The translations under genes were made by a program, and so were the position numbers. From Bacillus sp. FJAT-14578 (GTDB lineage Bacteria > Bacillota > Bacilli > Bacillales > Bacillaceae_H), in the NCBI RefSeq assembly GCF_000504165.1, contig NZ_AYSE01000004.1, forward strand, positions 124,001 to 188,000: a stretch of DNA of 64,000 nucleotides, read 5' to 3'. Position 1 is the first letter of the stretch, and every line of letters starts with the position of its first letter. The notes below the pieces were generated by a model, which worked only from the letters and a program-made list of their open reading frames with translations, searched no databases and had not been told where the DNA came from. Of the stretch, positions 53,230 to 61,224 are shown piece after piece.

Positions 53230-55201
53230 TCCTATAAAACATCAAAAAGTAAATATTTTAATGGTGGATGACCGCCCGGAGAATTTGCTGGCGTTGGAAG
53301 CTGTCCTTATGTCTCCCGATTATCATTTGGTCAGTGCGAATTCTGGAGAAGAAGCATTAAAATGTGTGTTGAAAGAAGATTTCGCCGTCATTTTACTGGA
53401 TGTGCAGATGCCGGGAATGAACGGTTTTGAAACGGCGAAGCTCATTAAGGCAAGAGAAAAATCGAAAAATATTCCCATCATTTTCATTACGGCCATCAGC
53501 CAGGATATGGAACATGTGCTTCACGGTTACTCGGTGGGGGCTATTGATTATATTTTCAAACCGTTCCATCCAGACACGCTGAAACGGAAAATTGAACAGT
53601 TCGTCAAGATTCATCAAAACCATGAGCAGCTTATGACCAAAAGTGAACGGGAACGGACGCTTGAACTTGAAAAAATGAACAGGAAACTGAACCGGACAAC
53701 CTTGAATTTGCGTAAGACGGAAGCATTGAACAAGGTCATCAGCGAAACATTGATGGATACGATTATTACATTTGATGCAGAGGGCTATATTTTATCGGTT
53801 AACCCTGCAGTAGAGCGAATGTTTGGTTATATCCCACATGATTTACTAGATCGTCATGTAACAACCTTGCTTCCCGCTGTGGAGGAAGACGGGACGATTA
53901 CTTCCAAGGGAAATGTGATGGAAACACTTGCTTTGCGCAAAGACAATAGCTCGTTTCCTGCCGATATCCAAATTGGAGAAGCGACGATTGAGAATCATCA
54001 AATCTTTGTTTGCTCGATTCGGGACGTGACGGAACGGAAACAAATGGAGAAAGTGCAAAAACAGCAGTTTAATCATTTAGAAATGCTGGTGGAGGAACGA
54101 ACGCTCGAGCTCTCAACTGCCAATGCGATGCTTAAAAAGGAAGTGGAAGAGCGAAGAAAAATAGCGGAAAATCTTCTCGTATCCGAGGAACGTTTTCGAA
54201 AAGTGTTCGAATCCAGTCCTTGTTCACTGGCTATCCGCTCTTTGAAGGATGGAAGATATATTGATGTCAACTCAAGCTGGCTGAGTCATACGGGTTATCA
54301 TTATGATGAAGTAAAAGGCGAAGTATCCGACATCGTCCAACTTGTTTCCAATTCTCATAAGGAAAATGGTCGTCTTCGTATTCTTGAGCTTGACGAGCCG
54401 ATTCGAAATGAGAAAATTCGTTATATAACGAAAACGGGAGAAAAGAGGGACGCTTTATTGTCAACGGAAATCATTGACATTCAAAGTGAAGCATGTTTCC
54501 TCATTGCAATGACCGATGTTACGGAACAAGTTCTGTTGGAGAAAGAGATATCCCGGCTGGACCGCTTGAATTTAATCGGGGAGATGGCAGCTGGAATTGC
54601 GCATGAAATTCGAAATCCCATGACGACTGTCCGCGGCTTTTTACAAATGGGGAAGCATAGCGGCAGCGATTTATCGCCTGAGCATATCGACTTAATGATG
54701 GAAGAGCTGGACAGGGCGAACAGTATTATTAAAGAATTTTTGAATTTGGCCAAAAACAAGACGAGCGATAAGACGAAACAGGAGCTTAATGGCATCATTG
54801 AAGCATTATTTCCACTCATTCAAGCGGAAGCCTTCCTTTCGGACAAACGTGTTTTGCTTGATTTGGGAACATGTCCTGAATTGTATTTAGATGAAAAAGA
54901 AATCCGTCAGCTTGTGTTGAACCTTTCTTTAAACGGACTGGAGGCCATGTCTTGCAGAGGAACACTGACGATTAAGACATATGCGGAAGAGACAGGGGCT
55001 GTGCTGGAAATACAAGATCAAGGTGGAGGAATTAACCCGGAATTGATGGATAAAATTGGAACCCCTTTCTTTACGACAAAAGAGAATGGAACCGGGCTGG
55101 GTTTAGCCATTTGCTACAGCGTGGCTGACCGTCATGATGCTGTCATCAAAGTGAAAACACATCAGCAAGGAACCGTCTTTTCCATTCATTTTAAGTGCTG
55201 A
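53171..55201 (+). CDS. Receiver-PAS-PAS sensor histidine kinase
   Basis: The 676-aa cytosolic protein opens with a receiver domain (ILMVDDRPENLLALEAVL; Asp 77 in VILLDVQMPGMNG), then a coiled coil, PAS domain 1 (about 190-300), a second coiled coil, and PAS domain 2 (about 335-450). HisKA has His 478 in AAGIAHEIRNPMTTVRGF and HATPase_c has TPFFTTKENGTGLGLAIC. The HEIRNPMTTVRGFLQ box is of the Spo0F-kinase type. The start is uncertain (ATG 53171, ATG 53183 or TTG 53192), because it lies inside the cheR-like gene with no clear Shine-Dalgarno. It could accept phosphate from the hybrid kinase. Confidence 0.92.
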   Translation: MQTSMKSLIQTKGCTVNVNNPIKHQKVNILMVDDRPENLLALEAVLMSPDYHLVSANSGEEALKCVLKEDFAVILLDVQMPGMNGFETAKLIKAREKSKNIPIIFITAISQDMEHVLHGYSVGAIDYIFKPFHPDTLKRKIEQFVKIHQNHEQLMTKSERERTLELEKMNRKLNRTTLNLRKTEALNKVISETLMDTIITFDAEGYILSVNPAVERMFGYIPHDLLDRHVTTLLPAVEEDGTITSKGNVMETLALRKDNSSFPADIQIGEATIENHQIFVCSIRDVTERKQMEKVQKQQFNHLEMLVEERTLELSTANAMLKKEVEERRKIAENLLVSEERFRKVFESSPCSLAIRSLKDGRYIDVNSSWLSHTGYHYDEVKGEVSDIVQLVSNSHKENGRLRILELDEPIRNEKIRYITKTGEKRDALLSTEIIDIQSEACFLIAMTDVTEQVLLEKEISRLDRLNLIGEMAAGIAHEIRNPMTTVRGFLQMGKHSGSDLSPEHIDLMMEELDRANSIIKEFLNLAKNKTSDKTKQELNGIIEALFPLIQAEAFLSDKRVLLDLGTCPELYLDEKEIRQLVLNLSLNGLEAMSCRGTLTIKTYAEETGAVLEIQDQGGGINPELMDKIGTPFFTTKENGTGLGLAICYSVADRHDAVIKVKTHQQGTVFSIHFKC

Positions 55202-55234
55202 TTTTTTGGGGGAATTGGTAAGAAGAGGTGGGAA

Positions 55235-56212
55235 ATGGTGAAAAAGAGCCCGCACTTCCTGCTTATATGCAGCGGATTGTTTGCACTTATTATATTAATA
55301 GGATTTGTCTCTATGTTTCCCAAAGAAGAGGATAAGCCCAAGGTGGCTGTCGTCTTGAAAATAGGGAGTGCAGAGTATTGGAAAATGGTTGAAATAGGAG
55401 CAAGAAAAGCATTTCAGGATTTTGGGATAGACGGGGAAATTATAGCAGCTCCTTTCAAATACAATGAACACGAAAAACAACAGTTAAATATGTTGAAACA
55501 GGCTCTCGACAAAAATCCGGATGCTCTTATCGTCGCACCGAATGAATCATCCGCTATACCTATATTGGAGGAATATACGAAAAAGAATATTCCTGTGCTT
55601 ATGGTCGATACGGACATTGGCTGGAGCAAACAAACGACTTTTATTGGTACGGATAACTACGTGTTAGGAAAAAAGTCTGCTGAACTTCTGATTTCGAAGC
55701 TGCAGTCCGGGGACAAGGTCGTCATTTTGGGAGGGAACGAATACGACCCGGTGATGATTGCACGAATAAAGGGGGCAAAAGAGTCTTTCAAAGCGGCCGG
55801 CATCGAGGTTGCAGTTGAACAGCATGATATTGGAGGATTCGATTCGTCGAAGTCAGCGGTGGAAGTCATTTTAAAAACGACGCCTGATATTGATGGAGTA
55901 TTTGCGAGTAATGATGAAATGGCTCTAGGGGCATTAAAAGCAATTGAAGAAAAAGGCATGCAAATTCCGGTTATGGGAACGGATGGCATCATGGATATCT
56001 TGAAGTTGGTTAAAAAAGGAGAAATGGATGCTGCAATCGCCCAAAATACGTATGATATGGGATACATAAGTGTTGAACAGGCATTGAAAGCTATAGAGAA
56101 CAAAGCCGTTGAGAAAAAAGTTGACGTCGGTATCGACATTATTACGAAAGAGAATGTACAAGAGAGAATGGATTTTTGGGGGAAAACCTTGAACAAACCG
56201 CAACCGAAATAA
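55235..56212 (+). CDS. Sugar-type periplasmic-binding protein, membrane-anchored
   Basis: The 325-aa protein has one N-terminal hydrophobic helix (about 8-28) without a lipobox, so it is either cleaved or an anchor. An RbsB-like binding fold follows: KVAVVLKIGSAEYWKMVEIG, DALIVAPNESSAIP, TTFIGTDNYVLGKKSA, GVFASNDEMALGALKAI and IPVMGTDGIMDILKLV. GAGGTGGG precedes ATG 55235, 33 bp after the kinase gene. No transporter genes are adjacent. The context suggests an extracytoplasmic ligand receptor for the signalling proteins encoded upstream. Confidence 0.9.
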   Translation: MVKKSPHFLLICSGLFALIILIGFVSMFPKEEDKPKVAVVLKIGSAEYWKMVEIGARKAFQDFGIDGEIIAAPFKYNEHEKQQLNMLKQALDKNPDALIVAPNESSAIPILEEYTKKNIPVLMVDTDIGWSKQTTFIGTDNYVLGKKSAELLISKLQSGDKVVILGGNEYDPVMIARIKGAKESFKAAGIEVAVEQHDIGGFDSSKSAVEVILKTTPDIDGVFASNDEMALGALKAIEEKGMQIPVMGTDGIMDILKLVKKGEMDAAIAQNTYDMGYISVEQALKAIENKAVEKKVDVGIDIITKENVQERMDFWGKTLNKPQPK

Positions 56213-56274
56213 TATTAAACGAGCCGTTTTCTATTTGTAGGGTACCGGGGTTCATTGCCTAAGAATAGCGTAGA

Positions 56275-56305
56275 GAAGGACTGTTGTTGGCAGTCTTTTT
56301 CTTTT
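56275..56305 (+). terminator. Terminator of the signalling operon
   Basis: GGACTG/CAGTC hairpin and TTTTTCTTTT, near-duplicate of the terminator at 49027-49057. Confidence 0.78.
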
Positions 56306-56484
56306 GGCGTAAAAATAAGAACAGCTAGAGTCAGTTGCTTAAATCCACAAAATTCCTCATGGCCGGCCGTTCATTGGTCATGCCAAACGAGTCAAAATGG
56401 CTCAGTTTAAAACAGTCTAGAGGTCTGTATATAGATAAAACTTTGCTATAAAGGAAGAAAGATAGAAAGAGAGGCAGAGGCATA

Positions 56485-56616
56485 CATGAAGCGAAAGAAG
56501 AATATGATTCGGCCATTGAAGCATACCATCAAGCCTTCGCTCGATTAACCTTTTCAGACGATGTGGAGAACTGTCGGAAAATTTACCAACAAAAAAGTGC
56601 CTGTTCTTTCCGCTGA
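56485..56616 (+). pseudogene. 3' remnant of an unidentified helical protein gene
   Basis: The frame reads HEAKEEYDSAIEAYHQAFAR, LTFSDDVENCRKIY and then runs into the terminator arm (QQKSACSFR, stop). The reading is typical of real protein (TPR-like helices) but has no start codon or ribosome-binding site, and the frame closes about 45 bp upstream of the given start. It is the tail of a lost gene fused to a terminator repeat. Confidence 0.4.
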
Positions 56617-56643
56617 GGATGGTGGCAGGCACTTTTTTGTTGG
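56586..56643 (+). terminator. Long terminator hairpin
   Basis: CCAACAAAAAAGTGCCTG and CAGGCACTTTTTTGTTGG are perfect 18-bp arms. Another member of the GTGCCTG repeat family, with no intact gene in front. Confidence 0.85.
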
Positions 56644-56656
56644 CTTTGTTAAATAA

Positions 56657-56894
56657 AGGCTCTTTTCTAAAAGATTGTTGTTTTTAGATAGGTTTCTTGA
56701 AAGATAATCGTTTATCGTTTAAGGTTGGTTGGAGCGGAAGGTGCGAGACTCCTGCGGGAGCAGCGGGACAGGTGAGACCCCACAGGCTGTAAGCCGAGGA
56801 GGCTCACCGCACGCCCCGCGGGAAGCGAGCAACCTGGAGCGGAAACCACTTCCCACCACTTGTTAAATAACAACAAAGTTTGCGAAAACAGCCT
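56657..56894 (+). mobile_element. MITE-like GC-rich repeat, complete copy
   Basis: About 238 bp bounded by imperfect 26-bp terminal inverted repeats: AGGCTCTTTTCTAAAAGATT at the left and, inverted, AGGCTGTTTTCGCAAACTTT at the right, both continuing TTGTTGTT-like. The ends are flanked by AAATAA on each side, a possible target duplication. The inside holds GGAGCGGAAGGTGCGAG, CTCCTGCGGGAG and CCGAGGAGGCTCACCGC palindromes and no ORF. Bases 56690-56890 match 20467-20660 inverted. Confidence 0.7.
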
Positions 56895-56949
56895 AAATAA
56901 ATGATGTTGATTTTCAGCGATTTTGGCCCATCAATGTAAGACGGCGTTT

Positions 56950-57885
56950 TTATTGAGAGTGGAATTTATTTTGGGTTCGTTGGATCGCTTCAGTTAATAG
57001 CGGTGCTATGGAAAGAACCTTAATTTTTTCTCCATGGTTTGTTTCAGGTAGTGCGATTGTATTGGTGACCACCAGTTCTTTAATCGTAGAACGTGCAATT
57101 TTTTCAATGGAAGAACCGGAAAGAACGGCATGAGTGAAACAGCCATACACCTCTTTAACCCCGTGTTCCATTAAAACGTTTGTGGTAAGAAGCAGATTTT
57201 CACCTGTATCAACCATATCATCAATGATAATCGCTGTTTTCCCCTCTACCTCACCAATAACGTTAACCGTTTTCGGCTCCTCGGGGTTGTAAGTGCGCCG
57301 GTCCATAAACGCGATCGGCACATCAAGAAAACTGGCCATTTTTCTTGCTCGAAGCGCTCCGCTGTTATCGGGGGCCACTACCACAACATCTGAAAGGTTC
57401 TTTTCCTTGAAATAAGCGGATAACGTTTGGATTCCTGATAGCTGGTCAACGGGGATATCAAAAAATCCTTCAATTGAAGACGAGTGCAGGTCAATAGTGA
57501 TGACTCTCGTTGCTCCTGCGGTTTCTAGTAAATCTGCTATTAATTTTGCGGTAATGGGCTGTCTGGCACCGAGCTTACGGTCTTGTCTGGCGTAACCATA
57601 GTAAGGGAGAACAACATTGATTGTGTTAGCGGAGGCTCTTTTTAATGCATCGATCATAATCAGAAGTTCCATGATGTATTCATTGCCTGAACGAGCAATG
57701 GACTGGACCAAATATGTATCACAACCGCGAATGCTTTCTTCGATGTTCAATTGAATTTCTCCATCACTGAAGCGTTTGATTGAATTGGTGCTCATTTTGA
57801 TTCCCAGCAAATCCACTATCTCTTTCGCGAGCTCCGGATTTGAATTTAACGCAAAGACTTTTATATTTGAATCTTGGTCTTTCAT
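56950..57885 (-). CDS. Ribose-phosphate pyrophosphokinase paralogue
   Basis: The 311-aa protein aligns with class I PRPP synthetase over its length: MSTNSIKRFSDGEIQLNIEE, YYGYARQDRKLGARQPITAK, metal-binding TIDLHSSSIEGFFDIP and a PRPP-type loop IIIDDMVDTGENLLLTTNVL. The ribose-5-phosphate loop normally reads DTAGT; here it is DTGEN, and the flexible-loop Lys/Arg region reads KLGARQP instead of KARSREP. It is likely a second copy beside the housekeeping prs. ATG 57885 has GAGGTGG 8 bp upstream. Activity as a synthetase cannot be assumed. Confidence 0.88.
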   Translation of the reverse strand: MKDQDSNIKVFALNSNPELAKEIVDLLGIKMSTNSIKRFSDGEIQLNIEESIRGCDTYLVQSIARSGNEYIMELLIMIDALKRASANTINVVLPYYGYARQDRKLGARQPITAKLIADLLETAGATRVITIDLHSSSIEGFFDIPVDQLSGIQTLSAYFKEKNLSDVVVVAPDNSGALRARKMASFLDVPIAFMDRRTYNPEEPKTVNVIGEVEGKTAIIIDDMVDTGENLLLTTNVLMEHGVKEVYGCFTHAVLSGSSIEKIARSTIKELVVTNTIALPETNHGEKIKVLSIAPLLTEAIQRTQNKFHSQ

Positions 57886-58189
57886 TATATCTACCACCTC
57901 TTTATCAATTTTACCCCATTTAGAGTTCTTTAACTATAATCATACACGGCTTCCGTTATTTTGACAGCCTTTTCGTCTTAATTAGAATGAAAAAATGACA
58001 AAGAAAACGTTCAATGACGAGGTTTTTTCGATGCACAGGACATGGGAGAGAAGACGCGGTAGAGGGGAAACCTTGAGCCTTAAGATTTTACCGCTGGATT
58101 AAGGTGATGATTCTGTCAGGGCGGCTGTTCCTGCTCGAAGGTTATCAAATCGACAAACTCCAGGTGGCGGAGAGGAATTTTTTGTTAAA

Positions 58190-58244
58190 TGTAATGAAAT
58201 TGTAATATAATCGATGCTTTTTAACTGTTAACTCATGGTATAAT
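58190..58244 (+). promoter_or_regulatory. WalR box and -10 element upstream of the CwlO-like gene
   Basis: TGTAAT-GAAAT-TGTAAT (58190-58206) matches the WalR consensus TGTWAH-N5-TGTWAH exactly, and TATAAT preceded by TGG (58236-58244) lies 32 bp downstream. About 145 bp of leader separates it from the start codon. WalRK controls the cwlO and lytE endopeptidase genes in B. subtilis, which fits the gene downstream. Confidence 0.75.
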
Positions 58245-58389
58245 TTTGGAGGGGAAAATCTGTATCTATTTTCCTATTTTGCCAGAAATGACTTTCAGAT
58301 GTTTAATAGTTGCTTATTCTTCATTTATTGATTAGATTACATATAGATTCACGGTTTGACCGGAAGAGGAAATTGGAGGATATGATATA

Positions 58390-59643
58390 GTGTTGAAACG
58401 GAAGATGGTAGTATTGAATACCACAATGATGCTTGGATTGGGAAGTTTGTTTACAAGCCCGGCTGCCTTTGCTGAATCGATTCAGGATATGCAAGTCAAA
58501 AAAGAGGCCATTCAACAACAGCGTATAGAGGCACAATCACGTATACAACTTGCGGAAAAGGAAATGGTTCGCCTTCAAGAGGAACAAAAGAAAATGCTTG
58601 AGCAAATTAAGCGTCTTGATTTAGCATATAATGAAAATCAAATAAAAGTTCAAGAAACGCAAGATGAAATCACAAAAACATCAGCTGAAATTAAAGAGCT
58701 GGAAAGTGAGATTACGATATTAAAAGAACAGTTTGAAAAACGCCATGAATTGTTAAGAGAACGCGTACGCTCCTTTCAAGAAAGCGGCGGGAATGTTAAT
58801 TACTTGGAAGTATTGCTCGGTTCTTCAAGTTTCGGAGATTTTATTGAACGGGCGGTTGCTGTGAGCACCATCGCAAAAGCGGATCAGGATATATTAAAAC
58901 AAACACAAGAAGATCAAAAGAAATTAGAAGAAAAGCAAGCAGTTGTCCAAGAAAAATTAGCTGATTTACAAGCGTTGAAAACAGAACTTGACGGCATGAT
59001 GGCTCAATTAACGGAACAAAAAGCCCAAAAGGATACATTAATAGAAGAGCTGAAAAAGAAGGAAAAAGAAAATGCGAGCTTAAAGGCCGAGTTACAGAAA
59101 AAAGACGGAAACCTGGCTCTGCAAGAGTTTTCCATCCAGCAAGATATCGTGGAGGAACTAAAGCGCAGCGGAGAATTAGAAGCGGCGAGAAGGCAAGCTG
59201 CCATGAAACAAACATATCTGGATGGAGATACGGTCCCTGTTAGCGACAACATTCGAGATGTCGTCACGGTCGGTAACAAGTGGATCGGAAATTCTGCCTA
59301 TGTGTTTGGCGGTGGACGAAATCAATACGATATAGCCAACGGATTATTCGATTGTTCTGCGTTTGTACACTGGGCTTTTTCGCAAGTAGGGGTTAAACTG
59401 GGATCGGTAGGTTCTGTCAGTACAGAAAGTTTAAAGCGGATGGGAACACAAGTGCCGATGAGTCAAATACAGCCGGGTGACCTTGTATTCTTTGATACTT
59501 ACAAAAAAGATGGGCATGTTGGCATCTATGTAGGTAATGGTAAATTCATAGGATCGCAAAGTTCAACCGGTGTCGCGATTGCGGACATGTCTCGCGGCTA
59601 CTGGAGCCAGAAATTCAACGGTCGCGTCAAACGGATTTCATGA
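58390..59643 (+). CDS. CwlO-like peptidoglycan DL-endopeptidase (NlpC/P60)
   Basis: The 417-aa protein has a signal peptide (about 1-28, ending AAFA), two long coiled coils (about 32-120 and 165-260, the CwlO/PcsB-type N-terminal domain) and a C-terminal NlpC/P60 domain. The catalytic Cys is 322 in GLFDCSAFVHWAF, and His 376 lies in GHVGIYVGNG. Such enzymes cut D-Glu-meso-Dpm bonds during cell elongation and are activated by FtsEX through the coiled coil. GTG 58390 follows GGAGG by about 12 bp; ATG 58405 is possible. A WalR box lies upstream. Confidence 0.93.
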   Translation: MLKRKMVVLNTTMMLGLGSLFTSPAAFAESIQDMQVKKEAIQQQRIEAQSRIQLAEKEMVRLQEEQKKMLEQIKRLDLAYNENQIKVQETQDEITKTSAEIKELESEITILKEQFEKRHELLRERVRSFQESGGNVNYLEVLLGSSSFGDFIERAVAVSTIAKADQDILKQTQEDQKKLEEKQAVVQEKLADLQALKTELDGMMAQLTEQKAQKDTLIEELKKKEKENASLKAELQKKDGNLALQEFSIQQDIVEELKRSGELEAARRQAAMKQTYLDGDTVPVSDNIRDVVTVGNKWIGNSAYVFGGGRNQYDIANGLFDCSAFVHWAFSQVGVKLGSVGSVSTESLKRMGTQVPMSQIQPGDLVFFDTYKKDGHVGIYVGNGKFIGSQSSTGVAIADMSRGYWSQKFNGRVKRIS

Positions 59644-59701
59644 CATAATGGTCCTGGTTGTACAAGCTGTTCATCTAAGGAACAGTTTGTAAAGGAAAAT
59701 T

Positions 59702-59819
59702 CCATCAGTGGGGGGGATTTCCCCGCTGATGGTTAGTTAGGCTCGCACGATGCGGGTCACGCAGACGTTGCCGCAGGACGCGGCGATGTTAGTCTTTGTT
59801 CCTTTAATGGGACTTTTAC
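59702..59819 (+). repeat. Structured repeat element, short copy
   Basis: Near-identical to 38579-38702 in inverse orientation: CCATCAGTGGGG/CCCCGCTGATGG hairpin, TTAGTTAGGCTCGCACGATG, CACGCAGACGTTGCCGCAGG and GTTCCTTTAATGGGACTTTT. No ORF. The hairpin at its left follows the CwlO-like gene and may also terminate it. Confidence 0.8.
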
Positions 59820-59840
59820 GGACAAAGGAAAATCTTGGCC

Positions 59841-59887
59841 AAAAAGGCAGACTCTAAACCAAATGGGGTATTAGAGTCTGCCTTTTT
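59841..59887 (+). terminator. Terminator-type perfect inverted repeat
   Basis: AAAAAGGCAGACTCTAA and TTAGAGTCTGCCTTTTT are perfect 17-bp arms, working in both directions. Confidence 0.88.
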
Positions 59888-59986
59888 GAATCACGATTTT
59901 TCAGGTGATACGTACTTTTTCGTATTTTGGCTCATAATAAAGAGGAATATAAAAGAATAGAATCATTCGGAAAAGGAGTAGAAAAC

Positions 59987-60178
59987 ATGGGCGCAATCGA
60001 ACGAAGCGGTTATCGGTTTGAACCTGAATTTAGTGTTATTAATCAAAATGGAGCGGTTCATGTATATCAAAATGGGGAGTTCATCGAGGAAATTAAATTT
60101 ACATTTTCGGGTAAGTTTCCAGAGCATGATCAAATCGAAGAGCTTGTCGATAAGTATTGTGAACAACATCAGCTATAA
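59987..60178 (+). CDS. YbxH-family small protein
   Basis: The 63-aa protein begins MGAIERSGYRFEPEFSVINQ and has HVYQNGEFIEEIKFTFSG and a C-terminal helix, matching the Bacillus YbxH (DUF5370) family. AAGGAG lies about 8 bp before ATG 59987; a longer frame from 59927 adds 20 residues without a site. There is no known function, signal peptide or membrane helix. Confidence 0.8.
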   Translation: MGAIERSGYRFEPEFSVINQNGAVHVYQNGEFIEEIKFTFSGKFPEHDQIEELVDKYCEQHQL

Positions 60179-60210
60179 CGTGGAATTTCCAGGAGTGCCT
60201 GTCACTTTCG

Positions 60211-60336
60211 AAAATTTTGTACGGAATTGCCTCGGGAGATGTTTTGAGAGTAGATGAAGAGCGCTGGGGTGATATTCCGGCCTACCCGATCGCGGGGTAT
60301 CAAGCAGATACGGGGATTGTTCCAAAAGGCGATTAA
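60211..60336 (+). pseudogene. 3' remnant of an unidentified gene
   Basis: The frame reads KILYGIASGDVLRVDEERWG, DIPAYPIAGYQADTGIVPKGD and a TAA. The composition is typical of real protein, but there is no start or ribosome-binding site and the reading begins right after a partial GTGCCTGTCACTTTCGAA repeat. It looks like the tail of a gene whose 5' part was deleted. The family is not recognised. Confidence 0.4.
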
Positions 60337-60402
60337 CGCAGATGCCTGCTCGTTCCATTCTGCCCGAATTAGCATGAATACATGACAAAGAGGTTATTTG
60401 CT

Positions 60403-60458
60403 GGGCCCGTCATGGAACTCTTTATTGTATTGGAGTTTCATGACGGGTCCTCTTTTAT
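60403..60458 (+). terminator. Terminator downstream of the remnant
   Basis: GGGCCCGTCATG-AACTC pairs with GAGTT-CATGACGGGTCC and is followed by TCTTTTATT. Confidence 0.85.
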
Positions 60459-60536
60459 TATGAAAAAAGCTTACCGTACAAGAGGAATCTTCGTTATAGT
60501 TAATAGTAACGAAACGGATAAAAGGAATGAAAAACT

Positions 60537-60956
60537 ATGGAAGAAGCAAAGGTGAGAAGAAGAACGGGGAAAGTGAAGCAACAGGAGGAGGCCAATCATG
60601 ACAAGCAGCCGTCAGAAGCAGCAGGCAAAAAAAGGACCGGAAAGGTAAAAAAAGAGCCAAAAGAAGCACCCCCGCCCGCAAAGGCGACAGTGAAAAAGGG
60701 GAAGAAAAAAAAGGCCAATAAGAAAGGAAATATGCTGCAGGGCATTAACTTCGCCCGTACATTGCGGTCTATTTTCTTGATTTCGATCGGTTTGCTTATT
60801 GTCTATTTATATTATCTGCAGACAGAAGGGGTGTTGATATCAGGGATTCAGCATATATGGAGCAATTACAAACAGGTGCTGCTCTCGTTTTTGGGATTTG
60901 TCACCTACAGCGGCCTGCTTTATTATATGGGATATAGAAAAGGAAGAAAAAAATAA
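60537..60956 (+). CDS. Lys-rich small membrane protein, hypothetical
   Basis: The 139-aa protein has a highly basic, low-complexity N-terminus (about 1-65) with RRTGKVK repeated as KRTGKVK 26 residues later, Pro-Pro-Pro and Lys runs. Two hydrophobic helices follow (about 76-95 and 112-131; SIFLISIGLLIVYLYYLQ and VLLSFLGFVTYSGLLYYMGY) and a basic C-terminus. AAAGGA precedes ATG 60537. I do not recognise a family; the basic head would face the cytoplasm and could contact nucleic acid or phospholipid. Confidence 0.75.
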   Translation: MEEAKVRRRTGKVKQQEEANHDKQPSEAAGKKRTGKVKKEPKEAPPPAKATVKKGKKKKANKKGNMLQGINFARTLRSIFLISIGLLIVYLYYLQTEGVLISGIQHIWSNYKQVLLSFLGFVTYSGLLYYMGYRKGRKK

Positions 60957-60985
60957 AATAGAAAAGCTTAAAACAATATATGCCG

Positions 60986-61032
60986 AAAGGGAAAAGAGGC
61001 TGTTCATCATCAAAAGCCTCTTTTCCTTTTTA
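60986..61032 (+). terminator. Terminator after the Lys-rich membrane protein gene
   Basis: AAAGGGAAAAGAGGC pairs with GCCTCTTTTCC-TTTT. Confidence 0.85.
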
Positions 61033-61224
61033 GCGTGCCCAGAAAATTAAGGCGTGCATCCCTGACCTAAACAGATATGAAACCGATAGGCAAGTGGTGA
61101 AGAAACTCTGAGGAGGGATCAGGAAGAAAAAGGTATTAAACAGTGGAAGGAGGAGAAAATATATATTTAGATAAAACATCGAACACTTCATTCGGTGATA
61201 TTGTAACTTGGAGTGTTGTGGAAA

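Noticed and set aside
58079..58210. Open frame reading ILSGRLFLLEGYQIDKLQV upstream of the CwlO-like gene
   Set aside because: About 43 codons, no ribosome-binding site, and it runs through the WalR box; probably chance or a very old remnant.
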